Below are positions 45,586-55,400 of a stretch of DNA of 64,000 bases, one piece after another. Position 1 is the first letter of the stretch, and the number at the start of each line of letters is the position of its first letter. The stretch spans positions 2,911,710-2,975,709 of the forward strand of contig NZ_KQ483358.1 of the NCBI RefSeq assembly GCF_001432305.1, written 5' to 3'. The stretch comes from Curvibacter sp. PAE-UM. Lineage in GTDB: Bacteria > Pseudomonadota > Gammaproteobacteria > Burkholderiales > Burkholderiaceae_C. The notes under the pieces are model-generated. The model was given only the letters and a program-made list of their open reading frames with translations, was not told where the DNA came from and did not search any database. A program made the translations under genes and the position numbers.

Positions 45586-46140
45586 ATGGACATCGATTAC
45601 CGCCTCGCCTTCGAATACGCGCCCATCGGCATGGTGCTCTCACGCGACCGCGTCATCATCGACTGCAATCGCCAGTTATGCGACATGTTCGGAACGCAGC
45701 GTGAAGAACTGGTGGGGCAGTCCTTCCAGGTGCTCTACCCCAGCGCCGAGGAGTTCGAACGCATCGGCGCGCGCATTGCCCCCATCATGAACCGCCAGGG
45801 CAGTTATGCCGACGACCGCATCATGAAGCGGGTCGACGGCCGTTTCAAGGGGGAGGTGTTCTGGTGCCACGTCACCGGCCGTGCCCTGGACCCGGCCGAG
45901 CCGCTCGGCGCCGGCATCTGGACCCTCGAAGACCTCAGCTCGCGCCGCGCGGTCAAGGCCGAGCTCACAGCGCGCGAGCGCGAGGTGGCCGCCCACCTGC
46001 TGGAGGGCCTGACCTCCAAGGAGATCGGCAAGGCCCTGGCCATCAGCTACCGCACGGTGGAGATCTACCGCGCCCGCCTGATGCGCAAGTACAAGGCCAG
46101 CACCACGGCCGACCTGGTGCACAAGCTCACCGCCGGCTGA
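45586..46140 (+). CDS. PAS-LuxR-type transcriptional regulator
   Basis: A 184-residue regulator with a PAS domain (residues 5-115: FEYAPIGMVLSRDRVIIDCNRQLCDMFG, then FWCHVTGRALDPAEPLGAGIWTLEDLS) and a C-terminal LuxR/FixJ helix-turn-helix (LTAREREVAAHLLEGLTSKEIGKALAISYRTVEIYRARLMRKY). It lacks a receiver domain, so the PAS domain itself must sense a ligand or redox state. Such regulators often sit opposite short-chain acid or alcohol catabolic genes; here they face the 3-oxoacid CoA-transferase, its likely target. Confidence 0.92.
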   Translation: MDIDYRLAFEYAPIGMVLSRDRVIIDCNRQLCDMFGTQREELVGQSFQVLYPSAEEFERIGARIAPIMNRQGSYADDRIMKRVDGRFKGEVFWCHVTGRALDPAEPLGAGIWTLEDLSSRRAVKAELTAREREVAAHLLEGLTSKEIGKALAISYRTVEIYRARLMRKYKASTTADLVHKLTAG

Positions 46141-46413
46141 CCCCGCGCCGTTACCGGGCCGTGCCGGCCGCGCGCATCGCCCAGGCCCTGCTCGCCGGCG
46201 CGCTGCGCGAGCAGCCGGGTGTAGGCATCGTCGAATCCGGACGGCTGCAAGCCTGAAGCCAGTGTGACTTCTTCATCACTTCGGCGCCTGGCGAAACCGG
46301 GCCAACTCGACGTCGCCGGGGATATGCATTAAAGTGTATACACGTTCCAGGGACTTCCTGCAGAGCGCCACAGGCGCCTGGAAAAACAAGAGCGAGTCGT
46401 TAGGAGTTCCGGT
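46141..46413. other. Intergenic region upstream of diguanylate cyclase
   Basis: No gene recognised in these 273 bases. It contains a 10-base palindrome GTGTATACAC at 46334-46343 in an AT-rich patch, probably part of the promoter or an operator of the diguanylate cyclase gene, and a TAGGAG ribosome binding site near 46401. Confidence 0.5.
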
Positions 46414-47901
46414 TTGCAGCGTCTGAAAGACTGGCTGATCGCGCGGTCGAGCGGGGTCAACCACCGCATCGTCTACGGGCTGGTGGGGGGCTTGCTCCTG
46501 TGCCTCTGGGGTTTCGTCGGCTTCTGGTCCTGGTGGGAGCGCAGCAGCACCCTGGCGGCCAATGCGCAGGTGCTGGAGCAGCTCACCACCGCCGTCCACG
46601 AGCAGACCCGCAACCTCTTCAAGCAGGCGGAAACCTCCCTCACCGTGGCCAGCCTCTGGATGGCCGAGCACCCCGATCAGGACCCCGGCAAGGCGCCCGG
46701 CTTCATCCGGCTGGTCGAGAACCTGCGCCAGGCCTCCGACAAGCTGATCGACATCCGTATGGTCACGCGTGACGGCACGCTGCGCTACGTCCCCGATCGT
46801 GGCCAGACGAACCGGACCAATGTCGCAGACCGCGACTACTTCCAGGCCCAGTTCAACGAGAAGACCCGCGGCCTCTACGTGGCCCAACCCGTGATCAGCC
46901 GCGTCACCGGCAAGCTGGGCATTCCCATCTCCATCCCGGTGACCCAAGCCGGTGGCGATATCGCTGTCCTCTTCGCCGCCATCGAACTCGACCGCATCGC
47001 CGGCACCTTCGAGGCCGAGCGCATCCAGCCCCAGGGCACCATCGCCATCATCCGGAACGACGGCCTCTTTCTCTTCCGCAGCCCCATGGACGACAAGATC
47101 ATCGGCTCCAACGTCGCGCAGTCCCCCATGTGGCAGCGGAACATGGGCGTGCTGCACCGGGGTTACTACGAGTCCGACCGCAGCCCGATTGATGGCCGGT
47201 CCCGCGCGGTGGCCTTTACCCGCGTGCAGGACTACCCCCTGGTGGTGGCCGTCACCGCCTCGCTCGACGACCTGCTGCGCGCCTGGCGCATGCACACCCT
47301 GATCCTGGTGTCGATCGCGCTCCTCATCTCGATCGCCTGCGTGCTGCTCGCCACCACCCTGCTGCGCAGCATGCGCGGCGAGGCGGCCGTGCGCCGCACG
47401 CTGGAACACCTGATGCTGACCGACCCGCTGACCGGGGTCGGCAATCGCCGCATGCTGGATCTGCGACTGGACGAAGAAATCCTGCGGGCCCAGCGCTACC
47501 GCCGCACCCTCACGGCCGTCTACTTCGATCTGGACCATTTCAAGCTGGTCAACGACAACTACGGTCACGACGTCGGTGATACGGTGCTGCGCCAGGTGGC
47601 CGACAGCCTGGTGGCCAATGTGCGCCAGAGCGACCACGTCGCGCGCCTGGGCGGCGAGGAATTCGTGGTGCTGCTGACCGAAACCGACATCAACGCTGCC
47701 GTGACGCTGGTGGAGCGCATGCGCGCGGCCGTGGCGGCTCTGCATACCCCGGGACTGCCCAGACACATCACCATCAGCGCGGGCCTGGCCCAATGGCGCG
47801 AGGGCGAGAACGCCGAATCGCTGCTGCGCCGGGCCGACCGGGCCCTCTACCGCGCCAAGGCATCGGGCCGCAACAGCGCCTTCACCGACCTGGAAGACTG
47901 A
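46414..47901 (+). CDS. Membrane-bound diguanylate cyclase with Cache sensor
   Basis: A 495-residue enzyme making c-di-GMP from two GTP. It has an N-terminal membrane helix (IVYGLVGGLLLCLWGFVGFWSWW), a periplasmic double-Cache sensor region (about 50-295; VADRDYFQAQFNEKTRGLYVAQPV), a second helix (LILVSIALLISIACVLLATTLL) and a GGDEF domain. The active site reads GGEEF near residue 412, which is functional. An RxxD inhibitory site (RQSD) lies five residues before it, so product feedback is expected. The start is TTG at 46414, supported by TAGGAG eight bases upstream; no ATG gives the full helix. Confidence 0.92.
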   Translation: MQRLKDWLIARSSGVNHRIVYGLVGGLLLCLWGFVGFWSWWERSSTLAANAQVLEQLTTAVHEQTRNLFKQAETSLTVASLWMAEHPDQDPGKAPGFIRLVENLRQASDKLIDIRMVTRDGTLRYVPDRGQTNRTNVADRDYFQAQFNEKTRGLYVAQPVISRVTGKLGIPISIPVTQAGGDIAVLFAAIELDRIAGTFEAERIQPQGTIAIIRNDGLFLFRSPMDDKIIGSNVAQSPMWQRNMGVLHRGYYESDRSPIDGRSRAVAFTRVQDYPLVVAVTASLDDLLRAWRMHTLILVSIALLISIACVLLATTLLRSMRGEAAVRRTLEHLMLTDPLTGVGNRRMLDLRLDEEILRAQRYRRTLTAVYFDLDHFKLVNDNYGHDVGDTVLRQVADSLVANVRQSDHVARLGGEEFVVLLTETDINAAVTLVERMRAAVAALHTPGLPRHITISAGLAQWREGENAESLLRRADRALYRAKASGRNSAFTDLED

Positions 47902-47942
47902 GTCCGCGCCCGATAATGCGGCATCCACCCGTCGGAGACCGC

Positions 47943-48518
47943 ATGAACCGCTACCCCCATCCCGAACTCAAGGACCTGCCCGAGGACATCCGTGCGCGGA
48001 TCCTGGAGGTGCAGGAGAAATCCGGCTTCATCCCCAACGTCTTCCTGGCACTGGCGCGCCGCCCGGCCGAATGGCGCGCCTTCTTCGCCTACCACGACGC
48101 GCTCATGCTCAAGGAGGACTCGGGCCTGAGCAAGGGCGAGCGCGAGATGATCGTCACCACCACCAGCGCGGCCAACCAGTGCCTGTACTGCGTGGTGGCG
48201 CACGGTGCGATTTTGCGCATCTACGAGAAAAAGCCCCTGGTGGCCGACCAGGTGGCGGTCAACTACCGCAAGGCCGACATCACGCCGCGCCAGCGCGCCA
48301 TGCTGGACTTCGCCATGAAGGTCTGCCTGCGCTCGGATGAAATCGGCGAGGACGACTTCGCCGCCCTGCAAGCGCACGGCTTCAGCGACGAAGACGCCTG
48401 GGACATCGCCGCCATCACGGCCTTCTTCGGCCTCTCCAACCGCATGGCCTCGTTCAGCAACATGATGCCCAACCCCGAGTTCTATCTGCTGGGCCGTGTC
48501 CCGAGGGAAAAGAAGTAG
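47943..48518 (+). CDS. AhpD-like/carboxymuconolactone decarboxylase-family protein
   Basis: A 191-residue all-helical AhpD-fold protein of the uncharacterised peroxidase-related type. The redox motif is CLYCVVAHGAI, i.e. CxxC followed by His as in AhpD. Further family blocks are IPNVFLALARRPAEWRAFFAYHDALM and ITAFFGLSNRMASF. Likely a hydroperoxide- or disulfide-reducing activity. The ATG at 47943 is preceded by CGGAGA; the frame extends upstream into the cyclase gene but without a fitting start. Confidence 0.88.
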   Translation: MNRYPHPELKDLPEDIRARILEVQEKSGFIPNVFLALARRPAEWRAFFAYHDALMLKEDSGLSKGEREMIVTTTSAANQCLYCVVAHGAILRIYEKKPLVADQVAVNYRKADITPRQRAMLDFAMKVCLRSDEIGEDDFAALQAHGFSDEDAWDIAAITAFFGLSNRMASFSNMMPNPEFYLLGRVPREKK

Positions 48519-48565
48519 GCCCCGCCACGGGTGGGACCGTCCGACGGGCCGCCTGAACGGCCCCC

Positions 48566-49690
48566 TCAGAAGCGCAGTGCGCCGTCGAGCGACACCACGC
48601 CCGTGTTCACGTAGACAGAACCATCACGACTCTTGGGTGAGAAGTTGATTTCGTAACCGCCCAGGTCGAGCTTGCGGATGTCTTCGAGCACATCCACCAG
48701 TTTTTCGGGGGTCAGGTTGTTGCCGGCACGGCGCAAGCCCTCGACCAGCACCTTGGCCGACACATGGGCCTCCAGCGTGGTGTAGTTGGGTGTGGCCTCG
48801 GGTGCGTACTCCTTGAGCAACTGGTAATGCTCCTTGACCAGCTTGAACTGCGTGCGGCTCGGGTTCGGCAGCACCTCGCTGAGGATCAGGCCTGGCGCCT
48901 TGTCCTTGAGTTCCTCGATCACCTTGATGCCGGCAAACGAACTGGTGACGAACTGCCCGCCATAGCCTTTGGCACGCAGGCCCTGGATGATCTTCACCAG
49001 CGGCACGCTGTTGGTGATGAACACCACGACCGCGGGATTGGCCTTGTGCAGCTTGTCGATGGCGGCATTGAAATCCAAGGCATTCCGGTTCACGGGCGTC
49101 TCGATCAGGGCGCTCAGGTTGTGGAGCTTGAGCGCATCGTGCATCGCCTTCGCATTGCCTGGCCCCACGTCATCCAGATACACCAGGCCAAAGCTCCTGA
49201 GCCCCATCGTGGCCATGTTGCCGATGACCTTTTTCATCTCGGCGTCATAGCCCGCACGGGTATGGAAGAGGTTCCTGTGCAGGCTGGCCCGGATGCCCAT
49301 ATTGCCCGTCATGGGCGACAGCATGGGCACCTTGATCTTGTCGAGATAGTCGAGTGACTCCTCCACGCCAGCGCCGCTGGTGTAGCCGATCAACGCCAGC
49401 ACACGATCGGTCTCGACCAGTTTCTTCGTATTGGCCAGCACATTGGATTTTTTGCCGCCGTCATCCTCGACGAGCAGCTTGATCGGCCGGCCATTGATGC
49501 CGCCGTTCTTGTTGACATGGCTGAAATAGGCTTCCAGCCCTTTGCGCACATCCGCGCTGTAGGCCGACTGGCCGCCGCTCAGGCCCGCGCTCTGGCCGAT
49601 CAGGATCGGTTCGCCCCCCTTTTGCGCCAGGGCGGGCACCCCGGTGGCCGACAACAGCAGGCCCAAAGCCGCATTCAAAAAAATCCGCAT
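48566..49690 (-). CDS. ABC-type branched-chain amino acid-like substrate-binding protein
   Basis: A 374-residue Peripla_BP_6 receptor with signal peptide RIFLNAALGLLLSATGVPALAQ. Mature landmarks: PILIGQSAGLSGGQSAYSADV, KLLVEDDGGKKSNVLANTKK, and LEAHVSAKVLVEGLRRAG. It is related to, but clearly distinct from, the tandem pair at 22411 and 23631. I start it at 49688-49690, with GGGAG six bases upstream. Again no permease or ATPase genes are adjacent; ligand unknown. Confidence 0.9.
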   Translation of the reverse strand: MRIFLNAALGLLLSATGVPALAQKGGEPILIGQSAGLSGGQSAYSADVRKGLEAYFSHVNKNGGINGRPIKLLVEDDGGKKSNVLANTKKLVETDRVLALIGYTSGAGVEESLDYLDKIKVPMLSPMTGNMGIRASLHRNLFHTRAGYDAEMKKVIGNMATMGLRSFGLVYLDDVGPGNAKAMHDALKLHNLSALIETPVNRNALDFNAAIDKLHKANPAVVVFITNSVPLVKIIQGLRAKGYGGQFVTSSFAGIKVIEELKDKAPGLILSEVLPNPSRTQFKLVKEHYQLLKEYAPEATPNYTTLEAHVSAKVLVEGLRRAGNNLTPEKLVDVLEDIRKLDLGGYEINFSPKSRDGSVYVNTGVVSLDGALRF

Positions 49691-49842
49691 GAAAACTCCC
49701 ATCTCTTTTTGGTTTGAGGATGGGCGCAAGGTTATGGAACCGTCGTCGGATTGACCAGAACTTCAGGGCCAATTAATAGGTCGACATATGAATTTGTGCA
49801 CATAAGCCGGGTTGTTACATATACCCATACCCGTAGCAGCTT

Positions 49843-49876
49843 GCTCAGACTTGTCGTCCCGCGGACAAGTCTGAGC
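49843..49876. repeat. Perfect 13-base inverted repeat
   Basis: GCTCAGACTTGTC (49843-49855) and its exact complement (49864-49876) flank an eight-base loop, in the 291-base gap upstream of the binding-protein gene and downstream of the Lon-like gene. There is no T-tract. It might be a terminator, an operator or the relic of a mobile element. Confidence 0.6.
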
Positions 49877-49981
49877 GAACAGGGTCCAGCCAGCACAGGC
49901 ATCTGCTGGAAATACCCGGTCCAATGGCGCGCAGCACGGCAGGCGCGTCACGTCACCTGGGCCATCTGGAACGGATGAAAG

Positions 49982-52405
49982 CTACTTGAGCGTGCGCGGC
50001 CGCCGCTCGGGTTTCGCGCCGGCGGCCTGGGTGGCCTTGCGGTAGTCCTGCAGCGTCTTCTGGGCGCGGCCCAGCACCGTGTCGGCCGGGTAGCCGGCGG
50101 GGCCGAGTTCGCCAAAGCGCTGGCCGCAGAGCAGTTCCATGCCCTCGCCGGCGCTGTCGGCCGTCCAGATCTGGAAGCGCCCCTGCGCCACCGCCTCCAC
50201 CACACGGTGCTCCAGCATGAGGTGGCGGCGGTTGCGCCGCGGGATCAGCACGCCCTGGCGGCCCGTGAGGCCCATCAGCTCGCAGCTGCGGAAATAGCCT
50301 TCGATCTTCTCGTTGATGCCGCCCACCGGCAGCATCTCGCCGTGCTGGTTCACCGCGCCCGTCACGGCAATGCCCTGGCGTAGCGGCAGGCCTGAGAGCG
50401 AGGACAGCAAGGCGTAGAACTCGGCACAGGAGGCCGAGTCACCCTCCACCCCGCTGTACTCCTGCTCGAACACCACCGCGGCATTGAGTGCCAGCGGTGC
50501 GATGTGCGCGAACAGCGCGGCCAGGTAGCTGTTGAGGATGAGCACGCCCTTGTCGTGGATGGGGCCCGAGAGCTCCACCTCGCGCTCGATGTTGAGCAGC
50601 CCCTCGTCGCCCGCGTGCGTGCGCGCCGTGACGCGCACGGGGAAACCGAAGCGGTAGTCGCCCAGGTCCACCACCGTCAGGCCGTTGACCTGCGCCACCT
50701 TCTCGCCGTCCACGTCCAGCAGGCGCTCGCCATCGGTGATGGTCTCCTGCAGGCGCTGCTCGGGGTAGTCGTGGCGGTGGATGCGCGCCTGCCGTGCGGC
50801 CAGCACGTCGATGGCCTCCACCAGCGCCGCGCCGCGTGCGCGCGCCATGGCTGCGGCCTCCATCACCAGCGCCTCGCTGTGCGCGAAGATGGCGCTCTGG
50901 CGCGCCTGGTCCTCGGCCTCGCGGTGGGCCTCCTCCAGCAGCGCGGCCACGGCCGGCGCGCTGAAGTGCGGCAGGCCCAGCTTGCGGCAGGTATGGGCCA
51001 CGAAGATGGCGGTGGCCTGGCGGGTCTGGGCACTGGCCGTGAAGCTCTCGGCAAAGTCCACCTTGCAGCGAAAACGCCGCGCAAACTCCGGGTCACCTTC
51101 CTGCACGGCGTAGTACTCCTCCACCGAAGCCACCAGGATGATCTTCACGTCCACGTCCACCGGCTCGGGTTGCAGGGAGACCGCGGCGATGGGCGCATAG
51201 AGCATGCCCGGCTCCTCGATCTGCAGGCGACCGCTGCGCAGGAAACGGCGCAGTTTCTCCCACACCGGCTCGTCGGCCAGCAGGTCGCGCAGGTGCAGCA
51301 TGATGAAGCCGCCGTGCGCGCGCAGCAGGCTGCCGGCGCGGATGCGTGAGTAGTCCGTCACCAGCACGTCGTTCTCGTTCTGGTACTCGACGCTGCCGAA
51401 CAGGGTGCGGAACAGGGGGTTGTCCTCGACGATCACCGGCGCGCCGGCGTGGCCCTGGTTGTCCACCACCAGGTTCACGCTGTAGCGCGTCAGCACGCTG
51501 GCCAGCGCTTCGGCGCGCACGCCATCCTCGTCGCCGTCGCCGGGCTGGAACAGCTCCAGGTTCTCCAGCACGTCGTGCGCCACCTGGTCCAGGTAACCGC
51601 CCAGCTTGACGGTGTCCTTGATCTGCTTGCGCAGCTCGTTGCGGATCTCCTGCAACTCGTGCTCCAGCAGGGGCTTGATGACCTGGCGGCGCAGCGCGGC
51701 CAGGCCCTCGTTCATCACACGCTCCAGGGCCCGCGACTTCTCCAGGTAGCGTGTGATCTCGCCGCGCAACTCTTCCTCCAGCCGGTCGGTCTCGGTACGT
51801 TTTTCCTTCGGCAGCGCCAGCAGCTTGCCCTCGGTCATGGGCTCGCCCTTCTCGTCGCGCAGGGTCAGCACCAGGTGGCCCTCGTCGCGGATCAGGGCGA
51901 AATGGCGCGCCTCGGCATAGGCGTCCAGTTCGGCGTAGACGCGCTGGTCCTCGGCCTTGTAGGCCTTCAGCAGATGGGCGCTCTCGGCCCGGAAGTCCTC
52001 GCCGTCCAGGCGCTTGGCGATTTCGGCCTGCAGGGTCTTGACCAGCTGCTGCATCAGGCTGCGCAGCTGGCGGCCCTGGCCGGGCGGCATGCGCAAGGCG
52101 CGCGGGCGTTCGGGCGCGTCGAAGTTGTGCAGGTAGCACAGGTCGGGCGGCACCGGCCGCGTGGCCGCCACCTCGCGCATCATCTGCGCCAGCAGCGTGG
52201 TGCGGCCACTGCCCACCTCGCCCAGCACAAAGAGGTTGTAGTCCGGCGCATCCATCTGCAGGCCGAAACGCGCCGCCTGCTCGGCCCGCTCCTGGCCGAT
52301 CCAGGGCAGCGGCTGACCCAGCAGCTCGGAGGTGTCGGCAAAACCCAGCGTCCTGGCGTCGACGGCCAGGCGCAACTCGGCGGGCGGGACTTGGGCGATG
52401 GGCAT
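49982..52405 (-). CDS. Lon-family (S16) ATP-dependent protease, LonB/YcbZ-like
   Basis: An 807-residue AAA+ protease with the Lon peptidase domain at the C-terminus. A Walker A loop (LGEVGSGRTTLL) lies near residue 60, a long coiled-coil insert spans about 130-270, and the second half of the ATPase (ADEPVWEKLRRFLRSGRLQIEEP) follows. The proteolytic dyad is Ser657 (EGDSASCAEF) and Lys700 (GGINEKIEGYF). It lacks the Lon N-terminal domain and resembles E. coli YcbZ. Protein quality control is the expected role; physiological substrates are unknown. Confidence 0.9.
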   Translation of the reverse strand: MPIAQVPPAELRLAVDARTLGFADTSELLGQPLPWIGQERAEQAARFGLQMDAPDYNLFVLGEVGSGRTTLLAQMMREVAATRPVPPDLCYLHNFDAPERPRALRMPPGQGRQLRSLMQQLVKTLQAEIAKRLDGEDFRAESAHLLKAYKAEDQRVYAELDAYAEARHFALIRDEGHLVLTLRDEKGEPMTEGKLLALPKEKRTETDRLEEELRGEITRYLEKSRALERVMNEGLAALRRQVIKPLLEHELQEIRNELRKQIKDTVKLGGYLDQVAHDVLENLELFQPGDGDEDGVRAEALASVLTRYSVNLVVDNQGHAGAPVIVEDNPLFRTLFGSVEYQNENDVLVTDYSRIRAGSLLRAHGGFIMLHLRDLLADEPVWEKLRRFLRSGRLQIEEPGMLYAPIAAVSLQPEPVDVDVKIILVASVEEYYAVQEGDPEFARRFRCKVDFAESFTASAQTRQATAIFVAHTCRKLGLPHFSAPAVAALLEEAHREAEDQARQSAIFAHSEALVMEAAAMARARGAALVEAIDVLAARQARIHRHDYPEQRLQETITDGERLLDVDGEKVAQVNGLTVVDLGDYRFGFPVRVTARTHAGDEGLLNIEREVELSGPIHDKGVLILNSYLAALFAHIAPLALNAAVVFEQEYSGVEGDSASCAEFYALLSSLSGLPLRQGIAVTGAVNQHGEMLPVGGINEKIEGYFRSCELMGLTGRQGVLIPRRNRRHLMLEHRVVEAVAQGRFQIWTADSAGEGMELLCGQRFGELGPAGYPADTVLGRAQKTLQDYRKATQAAGAKPERRPRTLK

Positions 52406-52477
52406 GCGACTATTGTGCGCCGCCGAGCGGGGCCTGGCTTGACGAGGATCAAGAAACGCCGGGCCGCGCCCTGGCCG

Positions 52478-55400
52478 TCAGCCCGGCCGCCTGGCCCAGG
52501 GCTGCTGCGCCTGCCACTGGCTGAGCCAGCGTGGCACGTCCGCCGCCGGCATGGGACGCGCGATGCCATAACCCTGGCCCAGCAAGCACCCCAGGGAGAG
52601 CAGCATGCGGCCGTGCTCCACGGTTTCCACGCCCTCGGCGATCACCTTGCGGTTGAAAGCCTTGGACAGGCCGATCACGCCCTCGACGATGGCCAGGTCG
52701 TCCCGGTCTTCCAGCATGTCGCGCACGAAGCTCTGGTCGATCTTCAGCAATTGGGCGGGCAGCTTCTTCAGGTAGGTCAGGGACGAGTAGCCGGTGCCGA
52801 AGTCGTCCAGCGCAAAGCGCACGCCCAGCCCGGCGCAGGCATGCATGAGGCTGGAGACCTGGGGGATGTCCTGCAGCGCGCTGGTCTCGACGATCTCCAG
52901 CTCCAGCCGCTCGGGCGCGACGGAAGGGTGAGCCGCCAGCAGCGCCTGCAGCTTCTGCACGAAATCCTCCTGCTGCAGCTGCCGGGAGAACACGTTCACG
53001 CTCACGGGCAGATGCAGGCCCATGCCCTGCCACTGTTCCATCTGCACCAGTGCCATGTCCAGCACCATCTCGCCGATGGCGATGGCCACCTCCTGGTCCT
53101 CGATCACCGGCAGGAAAATGCCCGGCCCCAGCAGGCCGCGCTGCGGATGCAACCAGCGTATCAGCGCCTCCATGCCGACCACCTCGCCGGATTGCATGTT
53201 GACCTGCGGCTGGTAGAACAGCACGAACTCCCGCCGCCGGTAGGCGGCCTTGATCTGCTCCAGGCTCTCGCGCTTGGTCCGGATGGCGGCATCGTTCACC
53301 ACGTCGAAGACGTGGTAGCGGTTCTTGCCGGCCTGCTTGGCCAGGTACATGGCCTGGTCGGCATGCCGCACCAGCTGCTCGGAGCTTGAGCTGTCCGTCG
53401 GGTAGAGGGTGACGCCGATGCTGGCCGACACCTGGAGCGGGTGGCCGTCGATCTGCACCGGCTCGGCCGCCACCTGCAGCAGCCGGCGCAGCAGGGGCTC
53501 GCAGTCCTGCTCGTTCGCCAGGTCCGTCATGACGGCGACGAACTCGTCGCCCCCGATGCGGGCCAGCGTGTCGCCGTCGCGCAGCACGGACTTGAGCCGC
53601 CTGGCTATGGCCACCAGGAAGTCGTCACCCGTCGCATGCCCGTGCCGGTCGTTGATGTCCTTGAAGCCGTCCAGGTCCAGGAAGGCGATGCCCACGGACT
53701 TGTCCCGCCGCGCGGATTGCGCCATGGCCTGCTGCAGGCGGTCCGACAGCAGCACCCGGTTGGGCAGATGGGTCAGCATGTCGAAGTGGGCGACTTCGGC
53801 CAGCTGCTCGTTGACGCGGCGCATTTCGGTATTGGCGGCTTCCAGCTCGGCCTGGCTGCGCAGGCGCTCGGTCATGTCGCGCAGGATCATGCTGCTGTAC
53901 TGGCCGCCCTGGCTGTCCTGGTAGAGGCTGGAGCTGATCTCCACCGTGAACCGGCTGCCGTCGCCGCGGATCATCGTCAGCAGGCCGCCCGCCCGTCCCG
54001 TCGCCGATCGCTTCGCCAGCAGTTCATGGAGCCGGGGATCGGCGGCGTCCGTCAGGCCGGCCCGCCCCTTCGCGATGAGCTGCGCCTCGCTCAGCCCGAA
54101 GAGCTGGCACGCCGCGCGGTTGGCGGCCAGCACCCGGCCATCGGGCACGGTCAGCAGCACGGCGTCCATGCTGTTCTCGAACAGGGCCTTGAACTTCAAC
54201 TCGCGGTCCTGCAGTTCCGAGGTCAGCTGGCGCCGCATGGTGATGTCGACAAAGGTCACGACGATCTGGTCCAGCTGACCGGCTGCGCTTATCCAGGGAT
54301 CGGCACGGCACAGCACCCAGCTGATGTCGGCGCCCTCCGATTTCACGATGCCGGCCACGAGGTCCTTGACGGGCTGCCGGGTCGTCAGCACGCGCGAGGC
54401 CGGGTAGTCGGTCACCGCCATGGTGCTGCCGTCCTCGTTCAGGAAACGCCAGGCCGGGTCGATCAGATGCTTGCCCGTCATCTGCTCGAAGCTCAGGCCC
54501 AGGAGTTTGCTGGCCTCGTTATTGCAGCGCAGGACGGCGCCTGCCGCGTCATGGACGACGACGCCCGTCATCAGGTTGTCGATCAGGAAACGCTGCTCCG
54601 CCTCGCTCGCGCGCAGTGCCGCATCGGCGGCCATTCTTTCGGCTTCGCTCCTGCGTGCCTGCTCGACCAGTTTCCAGGAAACCAGCCTGATCGACACCAG
54701 CAGCAGGATCAGCATGACCAGCGGGGTCCCGATGCCCGCAAACCACAGGTAGACGATCTGGTGCTCGGGCTGGGCGACGAAGGCCGTCACCGGGAAGCTC
54801 TCCAGCCGGTAGAAGACGTTCACGTAGTCATCCCCGCCGGAGAGCGAGGTGGGGCCCGTCACCCGCCCGTACCAGGGGAAGTCATGCTGCTTCAGATAGC
54901 TGTAGAGCGCCCCCGTGCGGGGGGTGCCGAACACATCTTCCTTGCGGACCGTCGGGGGCAGGGGGTAGCGCGACAGCAGGTAGCCGTCGTCCCGCATGAT
55001 GCCCACCAGGAGCCGTTCGACCATGGGCGCCTCTTTCCACACCGACACCATGAAATCCGTGGGAAAGACATCCGTCAGCACGGCAATGCCCTTGCCCGTG
55101 CGATCACGCAGCACATAACGCAGCGAGAAAGACCATTGCCCCGTCAGCATCCCCACCTGGGGCCGCCCCAGGTAGACGCCACGCGTGTTGTCGTACTCGG
55201 ACTGGAAGACCTTGAAGGAGGGCTGGTCGCCGATGCTCGGGAGCTGGCGCAGCTCCCGCGTATGGGACGAGGCCAGAAACTGCCCGCGCATGTCCGTGAC
55301 GAAAGCCAGGCTGATGTCCTGCCGGTGCTTCTTGTAATCCTCCAGCAGGTGCTGCATCCCGGCCCGGTTGCCCGGGCCGCCGGGCAGCTTGTCGATCGCC

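Noticed and set aside
46141-46256. Possible C-terminal gene fragment after the PAS-LuxR gene
   Set aside because: The short frame has no start, no recognisable family and no homologous neighbour; it is more likely untranslated sequence.
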